From: Bugula neritina
Lineage: Eukaryota > Bryozoa > Gymnolaemata > Cheilostomatida > Bugulidae
Reading direction: 5' to 3'
Assembly: GCA_964035545.1 (NCBI GenBank)
Contig: OZ037772.1
Span: 9,769,150 to 9,833,149, forward strand
Length of the DNA: 64,000 nucleotides
Shown here: positions 24,311 through 37,280 of the stretch, in pieces
How the letters are laid out: every line of letters begins with the position of its first letter
Numbering within the stretch: the first letter of the stretch is position 1
Translations under genes and position numbers: made by a program
Notes under the pieces: model-generated
Seen by the model: the letters and a program-made list of their open reading frames with translations, nothing else
What the model was told of the DNA's origin: nothing
Databases searched by the model: none

Positions 24311-27300
24311 CTATAATAACTGAAAAAATTCATCGACATCATCATTACTATCAGCAGTTTCAGTGTTTTCCAGCTCTAGCAGCAACAGCTCCTCTTCTTC
24401 TGTCTGATTACGCAGACCCACACTTTGGTGGACATAATCAGACTGGGGTAGTACAACATCTGCGCCTGGCAAGTGAGCTGCAGTTGTATGCTGAACAGTG
24501 TTTGGTTGAATTAGTTCTAACTGCTGCAGCAACAGGTCCTGGTCATCTGGCTGGTTTTCTAAACCAATGATAGTGTGGGGAATGTTCTGATTAGCAAAAT
24601 GGGGTGGCGAGTTTACAGTATCGTACTTTGCTGATTTAGCTGGGGATGCTACAGGGCTATCAAACTGGGTAGGCTCTTCCAAACTGTCCATAAATTCTAC
24701 GAACTTTGAAATGTCATTTTCTGCAGTTTTTGCGGCTGCTGCAGTCTTTGCGGCTGCTGCAAGTAGTGTAGAGGCCTGACAAGATTCTGGTGGTTGCTTT
24801 CGTTTTGGTTTTTGCTGATTCGGCTCATTTGCTGGACGCTTTGCAGGTTTAGGAACGTTTCCAGTTGGTTTAACTTTTGTTGTGGGAACATCGATGGCTT
24901 CACTTGGTGCATTCTCATCTATAGGTTCAAAAACGTAGTCTTGCATTTCAACCAATAACGATTGAAGTGGATCCAAAGGATCTTCTTGGTTGCAGTCGAC
25001 CTCTTGCTCTGACTCCTGAGTACTTTCCTCTGGTTTTGATTCAGTTGGAACTTCTGAATTGGAAACCTCATTAGCCAAAAAGTTGTAAAGTTCAGTAAAA
25101 GAATCTTGCTCAGTATCCTTTGCAACTTTTTTCTTTGCTGGTTTAGCTGGAGACTTTGTAGGACTTGCACCAGAAACCTCATTAGCTAAAAAGTTGTAAA
25201 GTTCAGTAAAAGAATCTTGCTCAGTATCTTTTGCAACTTTTTTCTTTGCTGGTTTAGCTGGAGATTTTGGAGGACTTGCAGCGGAAAGCTCCGTGTTCAA
25301 ACAATCCATAAACTCAGTAAAAGAATATTCCTCTGTATCATCATCAACTGTTTTCTTTGCTGGTTTAGCTTGCGACTTTGGAACATTTGCACTGGGAAGT
25401 TCACTATCCAAACAATCAACAAATTCAGTAAACGAATATTCCTCCGTATCTTCTGAAACTGGTTTTTTAGCTGGTGCAGGTGGAGGCTGTGGAGTATCTG
25501 CATTTACAAAACATACTTTCATCAAACATGCCAGTATTTTTAAAGACTATGATATACAAACAAGTTAGATATGGGCAATATGGTTTTATGCTACATTGTC
25601 TAATAGCTGTATTGGTAGTGCATTTTGTCATTGATTACCCTAGAAAGTATTACTTTTTATTGAAGCGCATCTAAAATGCTACCATATTTAAAAACTGATC
25701 AATTAATGGTCATTGCAATAGCTGATATGGCTTAAAGGTTCAAAGTTTAAACTTTCAAGCCATCTCAGTGGTTACATTGTGCAGTCTAGCAGCTTAAAAT
25801 AGCATGCAATGAAATTTAGCTATAACTAATATTAGTTTTTAAATAACATAAAATCAAAGTCAACTGGAAATGTCATCCACAAGCGGCTAAAAGTTTCAAA
25901 TCATTTCAGCGCATACTCGCACAAAATTCGTTATAAAACAAAAGCGATTTTAGGCATGCCGCCTCAAAACAATATTTAGATAAAAACTAACATATATAAG
26001 AATATTTTTATACTAAAAATTGGTGAACTATGTCAGGGATGCTTTAATATAGTCTTTATAAAAGTTATATAACTAATATTATTACTTTTAAAGTTTAGTA
26101 GTTTTGAAATATCAAGTTCTAATTAGTCAAAATTTTACCTGGATTTTTAGCTTGGTCTTCTTCTTCATATATTATACTTTTTCTTGTCGCCCTTAATTTT
26201 ACTAACTCCTTCTTGCTCCAAGCTTTACCATATATATTCTCAGGCATTTTTATAAAAACTCGATATTTTCTGTTTGCTTCCATCAGTCTCTTAGATTCTG
26301 TTTTCTTGCTAACTTTTGGTTTGGCATTTGGCAGAAGCGTGACGAAAACATAGGAGGTGGAGTCTGGTTTCTTTGCAGCCGGCGGAGCAGGTTGCAATGT
26401 AAACTTCTTTTTGATTGGTTCTGCCTTCTGAGGTAATATCTTGTGCTCATAGCCACCAGGCAGGTTTTCATCAGCTGCCAATTCATCTCGATACGCTGCG
26501 TCATCATCCAGTTCCATTTCTTCAGTTTGAGTTGGCTCTGAGACTTGGTCGGGAATGACATGGCCGAGTGGAGGGTCAAGGTCGCCTACTAGTTTTGTGT
26601 CAGCTACGATATTGTAAACCTTTTTCTTTAATATTGCGTCTATGTTTTGCTCTATGTACATCTAAAAATATTAGTTCCAAATTGTTTATAATAAATATAT
26701 CAAAAAACGACTTGGCAAATTGTACAACATGAACTTGGTAATTAAACCTAAACAAACTTTTAGAATTATCTTGCATTTGTAAGAATCTTAAAATAGTCAA
26801 TTTAATTATCGCATTAGTAGTTTTAAGTAATAATGACATGTGATCAATATGTTGATCTAGCAAATTATATTAGTTGGAAACATTTTGTTTAACAGTACAA
26901 TAAACGCAATGCATAAAGTGCACAAAAAACAAGTATGATAAAAAAACTTGAGTTCAACTAAATAATGTAGAATAGTGACTATTTTTGGATCACACAAACA
27001 CTCTTTAATAAATAGAAAAAAAAATTATTGCATAGCTGTATTAATATGTATTTTAAAAAAATAACCTTCTCTTTTACTATTTAGATATTCCAATTTGTAT
27101 TACACGGATACAAATTGCTAATTTTAAAATTTTAATCATGCGCTTCCACTCTTTATAGTTGCAAAATGATTGCCTGAATAAAAAATCATATCTGTTGAAT
27201 ATTTTTGACCCAACCACATATTTCTTATACATGTAAGAAACGGATCAGATTACCTGTAATAAAGTATATATAATGATTTAGGTCAGTATTACATATAATA

Positions 27301-30300
27301 TAAGTCAATAAATTTAATTGGTCGAATTATATTTGAAAACGACTTTTACCAATACTCTTTCTGTTTGTGAAGCCTTCTCCCTTGTCTTGGTGAGTAATTT
27401 ATAAGCACTGGAGAGGAAGTCAAAAGCTTCAGTTGGCTGGTTTCGTAACAGAGAGTTGCTGACAAAGCTGGCTGCTAGAGTCAATATCTGAACACAAAAT
27501 AAATTAAAAATTTTAAGAGCAAACATTTCACGAAGCATCTTTTAGTACTATAATATGTGATCAACTCTTATGGCTATAAAATATATATCTGCTTGAGGAT
27601 GTATTAACATATATTATACTGACATAAACTAAAAAACGTTTATTATAATATATATTTATATTATTCATTTTAACATTTAAAGAATAGTATGGAAACTTTT
27701 TATTTAATTTTGCATTAACTTTTTATGGTTGTCACCTGGTATCTGGGTGAATAATTTTCTTTAAGATTCTAAACAATGCACTGCTGCCATCTTACCCACA
27801 ATGCATTTTCAATATAATTTTTTAAAACCATATGATGATAATTTTTTCTTATTATTATATATTAATGTTTTCCTTAACTTACTGACATTAATTGACATAT
27901 TCTATAATGTGTTATCTCTTTAGAAACCAAAATATAATATTCTCAAAATGCCTAAGTTTTATCTATATAAATAAATTTATGTCTTCAAGTTAATTCATAT
28001 TATTTAATTGTTATTTTATTGTAAATTCTAGCAATTCATACCATCATAACTTTATCAGTGTCTTTCCAGCCATCATCTCCAAGAACATGTCGCTCGAGTA
28101 AATCAGGAAAACTTGGGCGACGTTTACTCTTTGTCAACAGCTCAATAAGTTTCCCCAAGACCTCTCTATAACCACTAACTTTGTACACTATCATATTTGC
28201 TGCAAACATCAAATTATTATAGAGATCAATTATTTAAATCACAATACGATTTGGTCAACTATTTGCACCACCCTACCGACATTGCATTAAGCTACATAAT
28301 TACTTCCCAATTTTACTTATATTATATATTGTAAACTAGGATGTGAAAGTTAGAAATTGCTTAGTGTTGATATAATATTTTCTTATTTGAAAATTAAGAC
28401 AAAAACACTACTTTTTTAAATATTTTAATAAAATGCATAAGTTCTAACTTCTAGTAAATTGCATTTTTGCTGTTAGTGCAAAACTATTACTATAACATAT
28501 GCGTATATATATCTACTGATGCACATATTATGGTCTTATCTTACTGGATTTAAACCTATTTTTTTCAAAATTACTTTTATTTTGTTTAATAAAATTTATA
28601 ATAAACCTTAATTTTACATTTTACTATAACTTATTAGTTTCAAGTACGTTTCGATCTCTGCTGCTTTCAGTGCATATGCACTCGCATACTGTACACTTTA
28701 AATATACTCACTGTACTTCTGTAGGGCAGCGAGACACTTCTCAGAAGTGACTGACTGCCATTTTGGAAACAGATGCTGCAGACAATCCATTTGATCTTTG
28801 CTCAGGTTTGAGCCTCTTAGACTATACAAATAGAAAATAATTCTACTGCAAACTTTTGATAACTTCAGACTTCATACTTGCATATACTACAGAGGGCAAA
28901 TCCAATAGCTTATATATGCAAAGAAAAGCATTCAGTGATCTTAGAATGTACTAAACAGAAGAGCTTTTTAGCCACATTACCCGTATGGGTGCAGCAGTGG
29001 TCTAGAGGTATTAGAGCATTTGCCTAGTAAGCAAAAAGTCATGAGTTCGAGCTCGACAATTAAAGAACATTGGTGATGTTAGGAAGAGCATCCAATTATA
29101 ATTACTCTTGTGCCTCATTGAAACAAGTTTTTTAATTAAAATTCTTTTTTGTTAAGGGTTTTCTCACAGGGATAGTGACTATAACTTTTTGTAAGTTTTT
29201 TATCATCACGATGAGAGTTTCAATTTATTTTTCTTGAAAACTCTAACTAACTTGTGTTTTTGCAGATATAAATCAATTAAACAATTGTCATGTTTTTTTT
29301 CTTAAAATTGAAATATGAAAGTGAATTAGGTGTGTTAGCCAACTGACCCTGTGAAGACGAAGGATATTGCTACTTTTTCACAGTGTCCCAGTTTCGAGCA
29401 ATCAACACATTCTTTTTCGCTGATAGCAGGTTTCAGATTCACGGCAGTGGCAGCACCTGTATTCTCTGTACTCTGCAGAGCTGTTGATGTGGTCGCTTGC
29501 TGAGACGCTATTGGTTTATTAAGATGGGACTTTTTTGGCGTTTGTCCCATCTGACCTTCCTTGCCATGAAGTGCATCAAGCTCACACAGGTCAAACTTTC
29601 TACTGGGGTGAATTATCTTATTATAGTTTCTAAGCCATCGGCCCTGCAGTAAAAGCCAAAATAAAACATAATTCTAATATTGCAATATATGTTGTTAATT
29701 TTGAATAATTATATACTGTATAATTTATAATACTTTGGTAATTGATTGCATATTATTGTTTTTGTACTCAGGCTGATTTTAAAGTTAAAAAACAAAATTG
29801 CTGTAAGAATACCTATACAAGTGATTATTTTAAATAAGTTTCTTTGCTATGCACTTGTTAAGTTTTGGATGTGCTTTCAACCATTAAACCAATGCTGCAT
29901 GAAAGAGCTTTTATTATGCATGTCAGGTAGATGCAATGATGTTATAGAAGATTTTTTAAAGTTCTACTGAAATTGCATTATTTTATGCAGATACTAATTT
30001 GCAGTTATGCTGCATACTTTTTTCAAATAATTAAAAAAAAAGTTAAATAAAAAAACTAATTTAAAAACATTGCATTAAAATTGTTTCACAACACATTATG
30101 CCTGTATTTAGATGTTATCTTATTATGTTTGAAACAAAATACTTTATGCTTAAGTTTTAGACAAAAATAATCTAATTTTCTTAATTACCTGAAGAGCTAA
30201 AGTGTTGGTTGAGATGTAGTTGAATGATTGGAGAGACTTGGTTGCCCAGTTGGTAAACAGCTCTGCTCTGAATTTGAGATTATTTCTGCACTCAAAAGAT

Positions 30301-32498
30301 AAGTTGCTAGTAATCAGAAACACCTAAAATATATAAAGATTTTGTTGATTAAATATATTTTTTATTTTGAAAAGAGCAATTAACTATATAACTAAAATAA
30401 ATATACTATAATATACTCCATAAGATTAGCTTAATTAGTGAAGTCTTGAATTTTGATAATATTACTTTACCATTCATTATAACTGTTCATCCAAAAGAGA
30501 ACTCAATAATTTAAAATTATTGATCATTAAGACATTTTTACATCTATGACTTCACATAATGAAAATAATACAAATATAACATATAGGTTGGTTCATATAT
30601 AGTCTTGATACTAATTTGCCTCACTACTAATAAATTTTTTTAAATCAGCAAACACTGCTTGAATAATACTTACTGGATCTTTCAAAAATTTTAATAATTA
30701 CCGTATATAATAAACTGGTTTATTTGTTTTAACTGAGTATCAATAATTTCAAATAAAAAAAGTTTATTTAAACTTGATTATTTTCAATGTAGGACGTACA
30801 CTGCCACCTGATCTGGACATGACACCAAAAGGTGCGGAATAAGAAAGAAACTAGAACACACTGTAATAAAATATAATTTATGTTTAACTAACCATCATAA
30901 TTCTATCATCTGGTGGGATGACTCGAGGATTCCCAGGCAAAAAGAATGCCTTAATCATTTCATAGAACAAGCTCTCGGCTTTAGCCTCCGTATTAATCCT
31001 TCCAAAACTGCATATGAACTTTATATTAATCAGCTCAAAATCTCTATGCTGGGTCAAAACATTTGCTGAAAATATTTCAACGAAACACAATATATCAAGT
31101 TTGTAAAAAACTGGTTACTGATTTTTAAGAATACAAAATAAAAATTTGCATATATACTATATAGAAATTATACATGTTTAAAAAGTAGATATAAAAAGAA
31201 AAGTATTCATAAAGTTCTTTTAGCCTAAATTTTAAATTTAATAAAATTTACAAAATCTTTATAAAGTATTCATATTAAATTATACAATTATAATATACCA
31301 AACCAAAATAAGATGTTAGATTATATGATAAATTAAAGTTGCAATTTTTAAATCCTATAAAAAGGGTTTGATGTTTATTGCAAAGAATAGGTGTTACACG
31401 CTTGCAACAAAGCTGAATATTTTTGTGGCGATGAAGATTGAAAGGCTTGTATTTGTATATTGTTTTGTATTGCATGTAGCAATATATGAGTAGCAGACAG
31501 TTTGCTTTGCAAAAATATATATTGCTGCAATGCACAGCCATGCATTAATATTAGGCATATATATGCTAATATATCTCTTAAATAAGTTGTTTAGATGAAA
31601 TTTACAAGCAAATTACCAAATTTATAGACATACATTATCAAATCTAATGGAAATGATTGCAGTCAGCAGCTCAGGTTTATAAAATGTTTTGAGTTTACTG
31701 TTCAAATCAAATTATATTTGAATAATTAAATTAGACTTAATTATAGATCAAAGCAACTAAAAAATTAGATTAAAATAGATTTATAATTTTTTAAAACTAT
31801 ATATAATTAAATTAAAACAATTTGAAGTAAAACTAAATTAAATTTGTTTAATTATTTTGGTATTTTCGTAAATTTCTAGTAAAAAGAGTATTTTTTAAAA
31901 CAATTTACAGGTGTATTTCAGGAGCATCAAACATCACCAAAGTAGTTTCGTTAGGAATGTAATATACTAAATGAAAAGGAATGTTAAGGAAATTGTACCA
32001 TAATCTTCCAACAACACTCCAATAGGTGTTGAGGTGTAGTCTACTAGAGGAATCTGTCGATATGGCCGTCTAATATCAGCCCACCTGTACAGAGAACAAT
32101 AAAATTCAATAGCTATAAATTTTCTACTAATTGAACTAAATATTAAATATTTTATTTACTTTTTATAATTTTTTACAGAAGCAGAAGACTTTAATGATCT
32201 TTCAAAAACAATAAAAAGTGCTGTAGTACATGATACTTTTTTGCTAATGTTTAAAAGAATTGACAGCAAACAACACGTGTGGTTAAAGAACTAAGGCTAA
32301 TATTTAAATACATTCAGACATTTTTATTTTTTTAAGAAGTTGACAATTGTCTCACAGACTTGTGTTGCTTTATTAGCTGTACCTTTGCAGGATAAATGAG
32401 ACTAAAAGATTCTTGATGGAGACTGAGCTCTCACAGGGCTGCTTGCGGGAAACCCTCGGGTCTTTGAGGATGTCCCTGTTAGGGTTTGGTACAGCCAT
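24311..32498 (-). CDS. Family H paralog H-B, complete, 10 exons, about 969 aa
   Basis: Function unknown. Exons in order are 32498-32383, 32084-31999, 31065-30893, 30323-30189, 29643-29348, 28821-28712, 28187-28042, 27487-27350, 26661-26139 and 25497-24311; all borders are AG/GT, phases join and the sum is 970 codons. The start MAVPNPNRD has a strong Kozak context (G at -3 and +4). Exons 1-4 form module 1 (residues 1-170; PIGVLLEDYG, PPDDRIMM, LITSNLSFECR). Exon 5 has GRWLRNYNKIIHPSRKF and a linker. Exons 6-8 form a second, related module (residues 269-400; GDDGWKDTDKVMM, then LAASFVSNSLL). Exons 9-10 are a 570-residue low-complexity tail with four repeats built on SFTEFVDCLDSEL or SFTELYNFLANEV, spacers of PAKPAKK type, and a basic segment KPKRKQPP. 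The acidic-hydrophobic repeats resemble activation motifs, and the basic runs nuclear signals; both are inference. Confidence 0.75.
25010..25470 (-). repeat. Four tandem acidic repeats in the H-B tail
   Basis: Four in-frame units of about 105-114 bp each encode DTE(E/Q), SFTE and a hydrophobic helix (FVDCLDSEL, FMDCLNTEL, and YNFLANEV twice), then a Pro/Lys spacer. The last two units are nearly identical, which points to a recent duplication. Confidence 0.85.
28986..29125 (+). mobile_element. tRNA-derived SINE-like copy (plus)
   Basis: The head gcagcagtggtctagaggta resembles a tRNA 5' half with box A. About 45 nt on is gagttcgagctcg, a box B. The body then has aagagcatccaattataatt and actcttgtgcctc, matching the tail of the copy at 19645. 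It lies in the H-B intron between exons 5 and 6. Confidence 0.6.
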
Positions 32499-33285
32499 AG
32501 CCTTTAACTTCAGACCAGCTGGGAGTTCAGGCTATATATTAAATGCTGGAAACATATTAATGTATAAAAAAATAAAACTATTTTAACAATTCTTTAGTAT
32601 ATGCAAATTATTTCAATTAAATATTTGATTAGATTTCCATAAGACGTAACTACAATAAATAGAAGTTTAAAATCAAATGAGTGTAAATAATAATTATATT
32701 GATTATCTTAATTCGTATATAAAATTAGAATAGAAAAGGCTAGAGTGTAAAAAGTTGTGTATGTGTGCATGTGTATGCTAGTGCATGCTTGCTTGTATAT
32801 TATAAAATTAGAATAATTATTTCTTTTTCAACAGATGACAAGATATCGTGTTCTGCTCAAGAGAGACAGAGAGGGAAACTAATCAAGTAAAAAAATATTT
32901 AAACATTCTCAAAAAAATTAATGTCTTTTACAAAAAACTAAAACTAAAAAGTTGATTAAAAGAAGTTTATGGAAAAAAGTATTGCTATTAGCTCAGCTTG
33001 ATAAATATGATTTAGAAGTTGTATAGTCAAAGAGCAATCACACTCTTAATGATGGTTGTCATACATTTTGCTTTTATTCATATTTTTCAAAAAAATATTT
33101 GAAAAATGAATAACTTGTTACTGTTTGTTTAAATGTATTTTTAGGATAAATACTACAAAACAAAACCACTACTAAATGTTTTTGCAACTAGCTAGAAAAT
33201 AATACACTACTCGAGAGATTGTTTGATTTTAGTCACAAATAAATAAACAAAATGCTTAGTCTGCTGAGAAAAGGTTACTTTAACT
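32499..33285. other. Interval between H-B start and H-C stop
   Basis: The open exon of H-B continues to an acceptor at about 32531, so H-B has a spliced 5' UTR. The rest must hold the H-B promoter and H-C 3' UTR in under 0.8 kb. Nothing else was seen. Confidence 0.45.
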
Positions 33286-36200
33286 CTATGGTTTTAAGTT
33301 ATTTATGTAATCTACAATTTCCTGATTGGATAATCCCAGCTGTCCGCCACGGCTGCAGTCCTTCACTGGAGACGCTGGAGTCAAGTCAAAAGGATCAAAC
33401 CCGATTTCCTTCACAATCCAATCAAGGTCTAAACCAAAATCGTCTTTTACATCTATGTCTTTATTGTGTGAGTCAGTAGACCCCATCGACATTGGTGGAG
33501 ATGGTACATTTTCTGGTTTAGCTGAACCGACAGAAGCTTGATCTGAAAGTCCAACAAAACTTGGTGGATCCATAGGAGGGTTTGAAAGAGCCATGGAGGG
33601 AGGTGGTGTACAAGGCACAGTCTTTTGTTTAGCATTTTCCGAGGCCATCAATTCTGTACCAGAATTAGGTACTGTACAAGTAGCAGCAGGCGAAGAACAC
33701 ATGCTGGAATCTTTTCGACAACTTTTGGCTGCTGGTGTTTGTTTCTTTTTGGCTTTACATTTCATTTCTTCGGCGGAGCGCTTTTGTAATGTAAATGGTT
33801 GAAGTTTGGTTAGGCCAGTTTTACTCCATTGTCCAAACAAGTCATCTCCTTGCAAAACTGTGTCAGTTGCAGGTGGCACTGATGCACTTTGAACCTTGTT
33901 TTGACGCGGGCAATTAGTAGCTGGCTGAGGACTTTCTATGGAACAGGGAGATTTTACAGCGAATGGGCACCAGTTTTCAGGCAGGTGTTGAGATTCGGTT
34001 TGATTGGTTGGCATTGTTGATGCGGGTGGTTGGGGAGAAGAAACTTTCTCACCCTGTTTTGTACAACTTGATGTTAGCTGAGAACTAGAGTCTACGGTTA
34101 CTGGTGGTTTGTAGCAGCCAAAAGATGACACTTGGAGATTAGTCCTGACAGGTGCTTGCTTATTCTGAGCACTTTCTAGAAGAGGTTCCTCCTGTGACAG
34201 ACAATGCGCCGAAACCTTTGGAGTAGCAGTTGGAGAGCTCACGATCTGTTCAGTCATAAGTGTCTTATCAGCTAGTAAGTTAAAGGAACCTTTGTCTAAA
34301 AGCGCTTTTAGTGGCATCACTTCTAATGATTTCTACAAATGGTTTACAAACTTATTCATCATAACATTAGAAAATATATCAATTTGTTAAACTATCATGT
34401 TCAGCAAGTTTTTTAATAGCTTTTTGGAATTTGGGTTTATGTTGTTATCAAAATAAAAAATATTTACAAAAGGCAATACATGGCGTAACATTTTATTATG
34501 CAGGTAACTTGTGATAAATAGATTATAATAATATATTTTTTTAGTTAAATAAGAAAGCCTACATTGCATTTACTAATTGCAAAAAACCCAAAGCAACATA
34601 ATGATTATGGATTATATTTATTTAAATTTGATATACCATCAAAACACAATTTGTAATGTCATTTACCCAGCCTCTATCCACTATCTGTGTTAGTTGCGGA
34701 CTTCTAGTCAACGCCCGTTCACTGGCTGCATAGTAGGCTAAGGCTTCGGTGGCATCATCCTTCTTCAGTGATTCATTGACAATACTTTGCGTAAGGGAAA
34801 CCACCTGTAGGTCAATACATTACGTTATACTGAAGTAGACTTTAATTCTAGATCTGCTTGTTACAAATTAATTGTTTCTTAAAATACATGCACAGTATTC
34901 ATTAGTTTGACAATTGTAGCACCACAAGTATTTCCTATTTTATTTACAAATGAGTTGCAAAACTAGTTTCACTATTCTACATACATGATGAGTGTTTTAT
35001 TGCAGTACAATGAGCAACATAATTTTCATTGATTTGATTAAATCTACCGGTGAAAACCTCACCATACAAGTTTTGAAGTGATTGTTTGTTAAGTAATAAA
35101 AAATCTAGCAAAGAACATCAAATTGGATAAAACCTTTTCTATTTAGTAATTACACTAATAAAAATTTACATGACTTTGATTTACTGTGAAAAGCTGAAAT
35201 GCATAAAACACTTTAACACTTACCGCAAAGATATGATCATAAAGAACAGGACAGTTTCCGGGCACAACGTATGTGCATAGGATTCTGTAGAATGCAGTGA
35301 ATTTATTTCCTGTTTGAGCGAGTAGGCACTTTATCTTTTGGTAAGTGTTCTTAAAATCACGTGACTTTAGAATTGCACTGCCTATAATATTAAACATAAT
35401 TAATTAGTTTATACAAAAGTATTTATTAATGAGCATCCTTTTAAACTCATAGCTGTGGTTAGAATAAATAATATTTTCGCAATCTTATAAATCTCTTCAC
35501 TGCAAAAAAAACAGTAACTAACAATTGGCAATTATAGTAACTAGTACTTATAGTAACTAGTAACTGTAGTAACCAGCAACTTACAACTGGTAGTTAGCAA
35601 ATTATAACCAATAGCAATTAGTAATTTGCCTATTCACCAAAACATTCTCAGACAACTTACAAACTACAGTGACAATAAAGTGCAGCCTTGTATTTGTATA
35701 GACTTTTGTCCTCTTCTTGAGTCTCTCCAACTTCTCACTGTTGCTGCATTCATCTGGTCCTGGGGACGGAACACTTCAATAAGAGAAAATAACAGAAGAT
35801 AAATTAAGCATCCTATTTAGTGACCAACCAAATCTACATATATATATTATTTTTAAGTACCTATTATATAATATTACTATAGAAAACATTGTAACTTTAT
35901 TTGCAAGCATACTAGGACAAAAACGCACATGTCCTTTTTTTAAACAAGTAAACAGAACTTTAAATTTGATCAGAAATTATTTTTAACAAGAACATTCAAC
36001 TCTATACCTGTCACAAATATAAGAATATAGAAAATATGCTGTAGTTGACAAGCTTGAATTTTTAGTAGAAATCTTGCATTCCTTTATAGTCTGTGCTCCA
36101 CTTTTTGGACACACAGGGTGCTCAGACTGTTGTGGGGAGCAGGCCACAGGCTTCCTATCTGAACGGAAAGTAAATGAAGCTTTCGGTGAAGAGTTTGGAT

Positions 36201-37216
36201 CCTGGAATATTTTTCTTGACTTTGGAGAATTCCCATTCAACAGGCTGCAGGTGATGTTTACTTTTCTCTCAGGTAATACTAGGTGAGTGTAATTTGCCAT
36301 CCACGCTTCCTGGAATAAGACAGGTTTGTTTAGTAAACATGTGTTAGCATACTAAATGTTGAATTAATAGACTTATAAATGTATTGCTTAAAAAGCAAAA
36401 AGCTCACAGCTTTTGAAAACTTTCACAAAGATTTGGCACAGTTTCTAAGCAAATGTAGTTGGTTCTATAAAAGGCAAAACACATTTTTCTTGCAAAATGT
36501 AATTTCAGGCAACTGCAGAAAAATTTATTAGGTTCTATTATTTATAACTGCAATCATCAACATTGTTGTAATAAACAGATACATAAAATAAGACAAAACA
36601 ATTCATAGTTATCATAAAAACAATTACAATAAAATATTTATATAACACAGTTTAACATGTTACCACATATTGCGCCAACATCTGACTCATCCCCAGCTCA
36701 TTAATAAGATGACCTTCTGCTGCGTATGAGAAGAGATTGTTGACCAGACACAAGTCAGATAATACTGCGGCTTCATGGGTCAGTTCAGTTGTTAGACACA
36801 TCAGCTACAAACATAATAATCAAATAAAACACAATTTCATGTTTTATTGCTATATTAAATTTTTTTCTTTTACTCATATATTAAATTTTAAATACCTGAA
36901 CTCTTGTGTGCAGCTGTGAATTGTGGCAGGACATTTTATAAAATACTCTTAATATTATTTCAAGCTTTAAAATCATAAAAACCTATGTTGATGTGCAAAG
37001 AAATTTTTGCTTATTTACATTTCAATTTTTGGAATAATGCACAAATATTTTTTTTTCTAAATCTCAGAATATCACAATTATTATTAAATACTTCAAGCTC
37101 CTACTGTATCTGCATAATTTACATTAAATTGTGTCCTATGTATGTATATGTGCAGTGTAATATAAAATATATAATGACATATATTATAATAGCAAAATTA
37201 TCATTCAATATAACAC

Positions 37217-37280
<64 letters not shown>

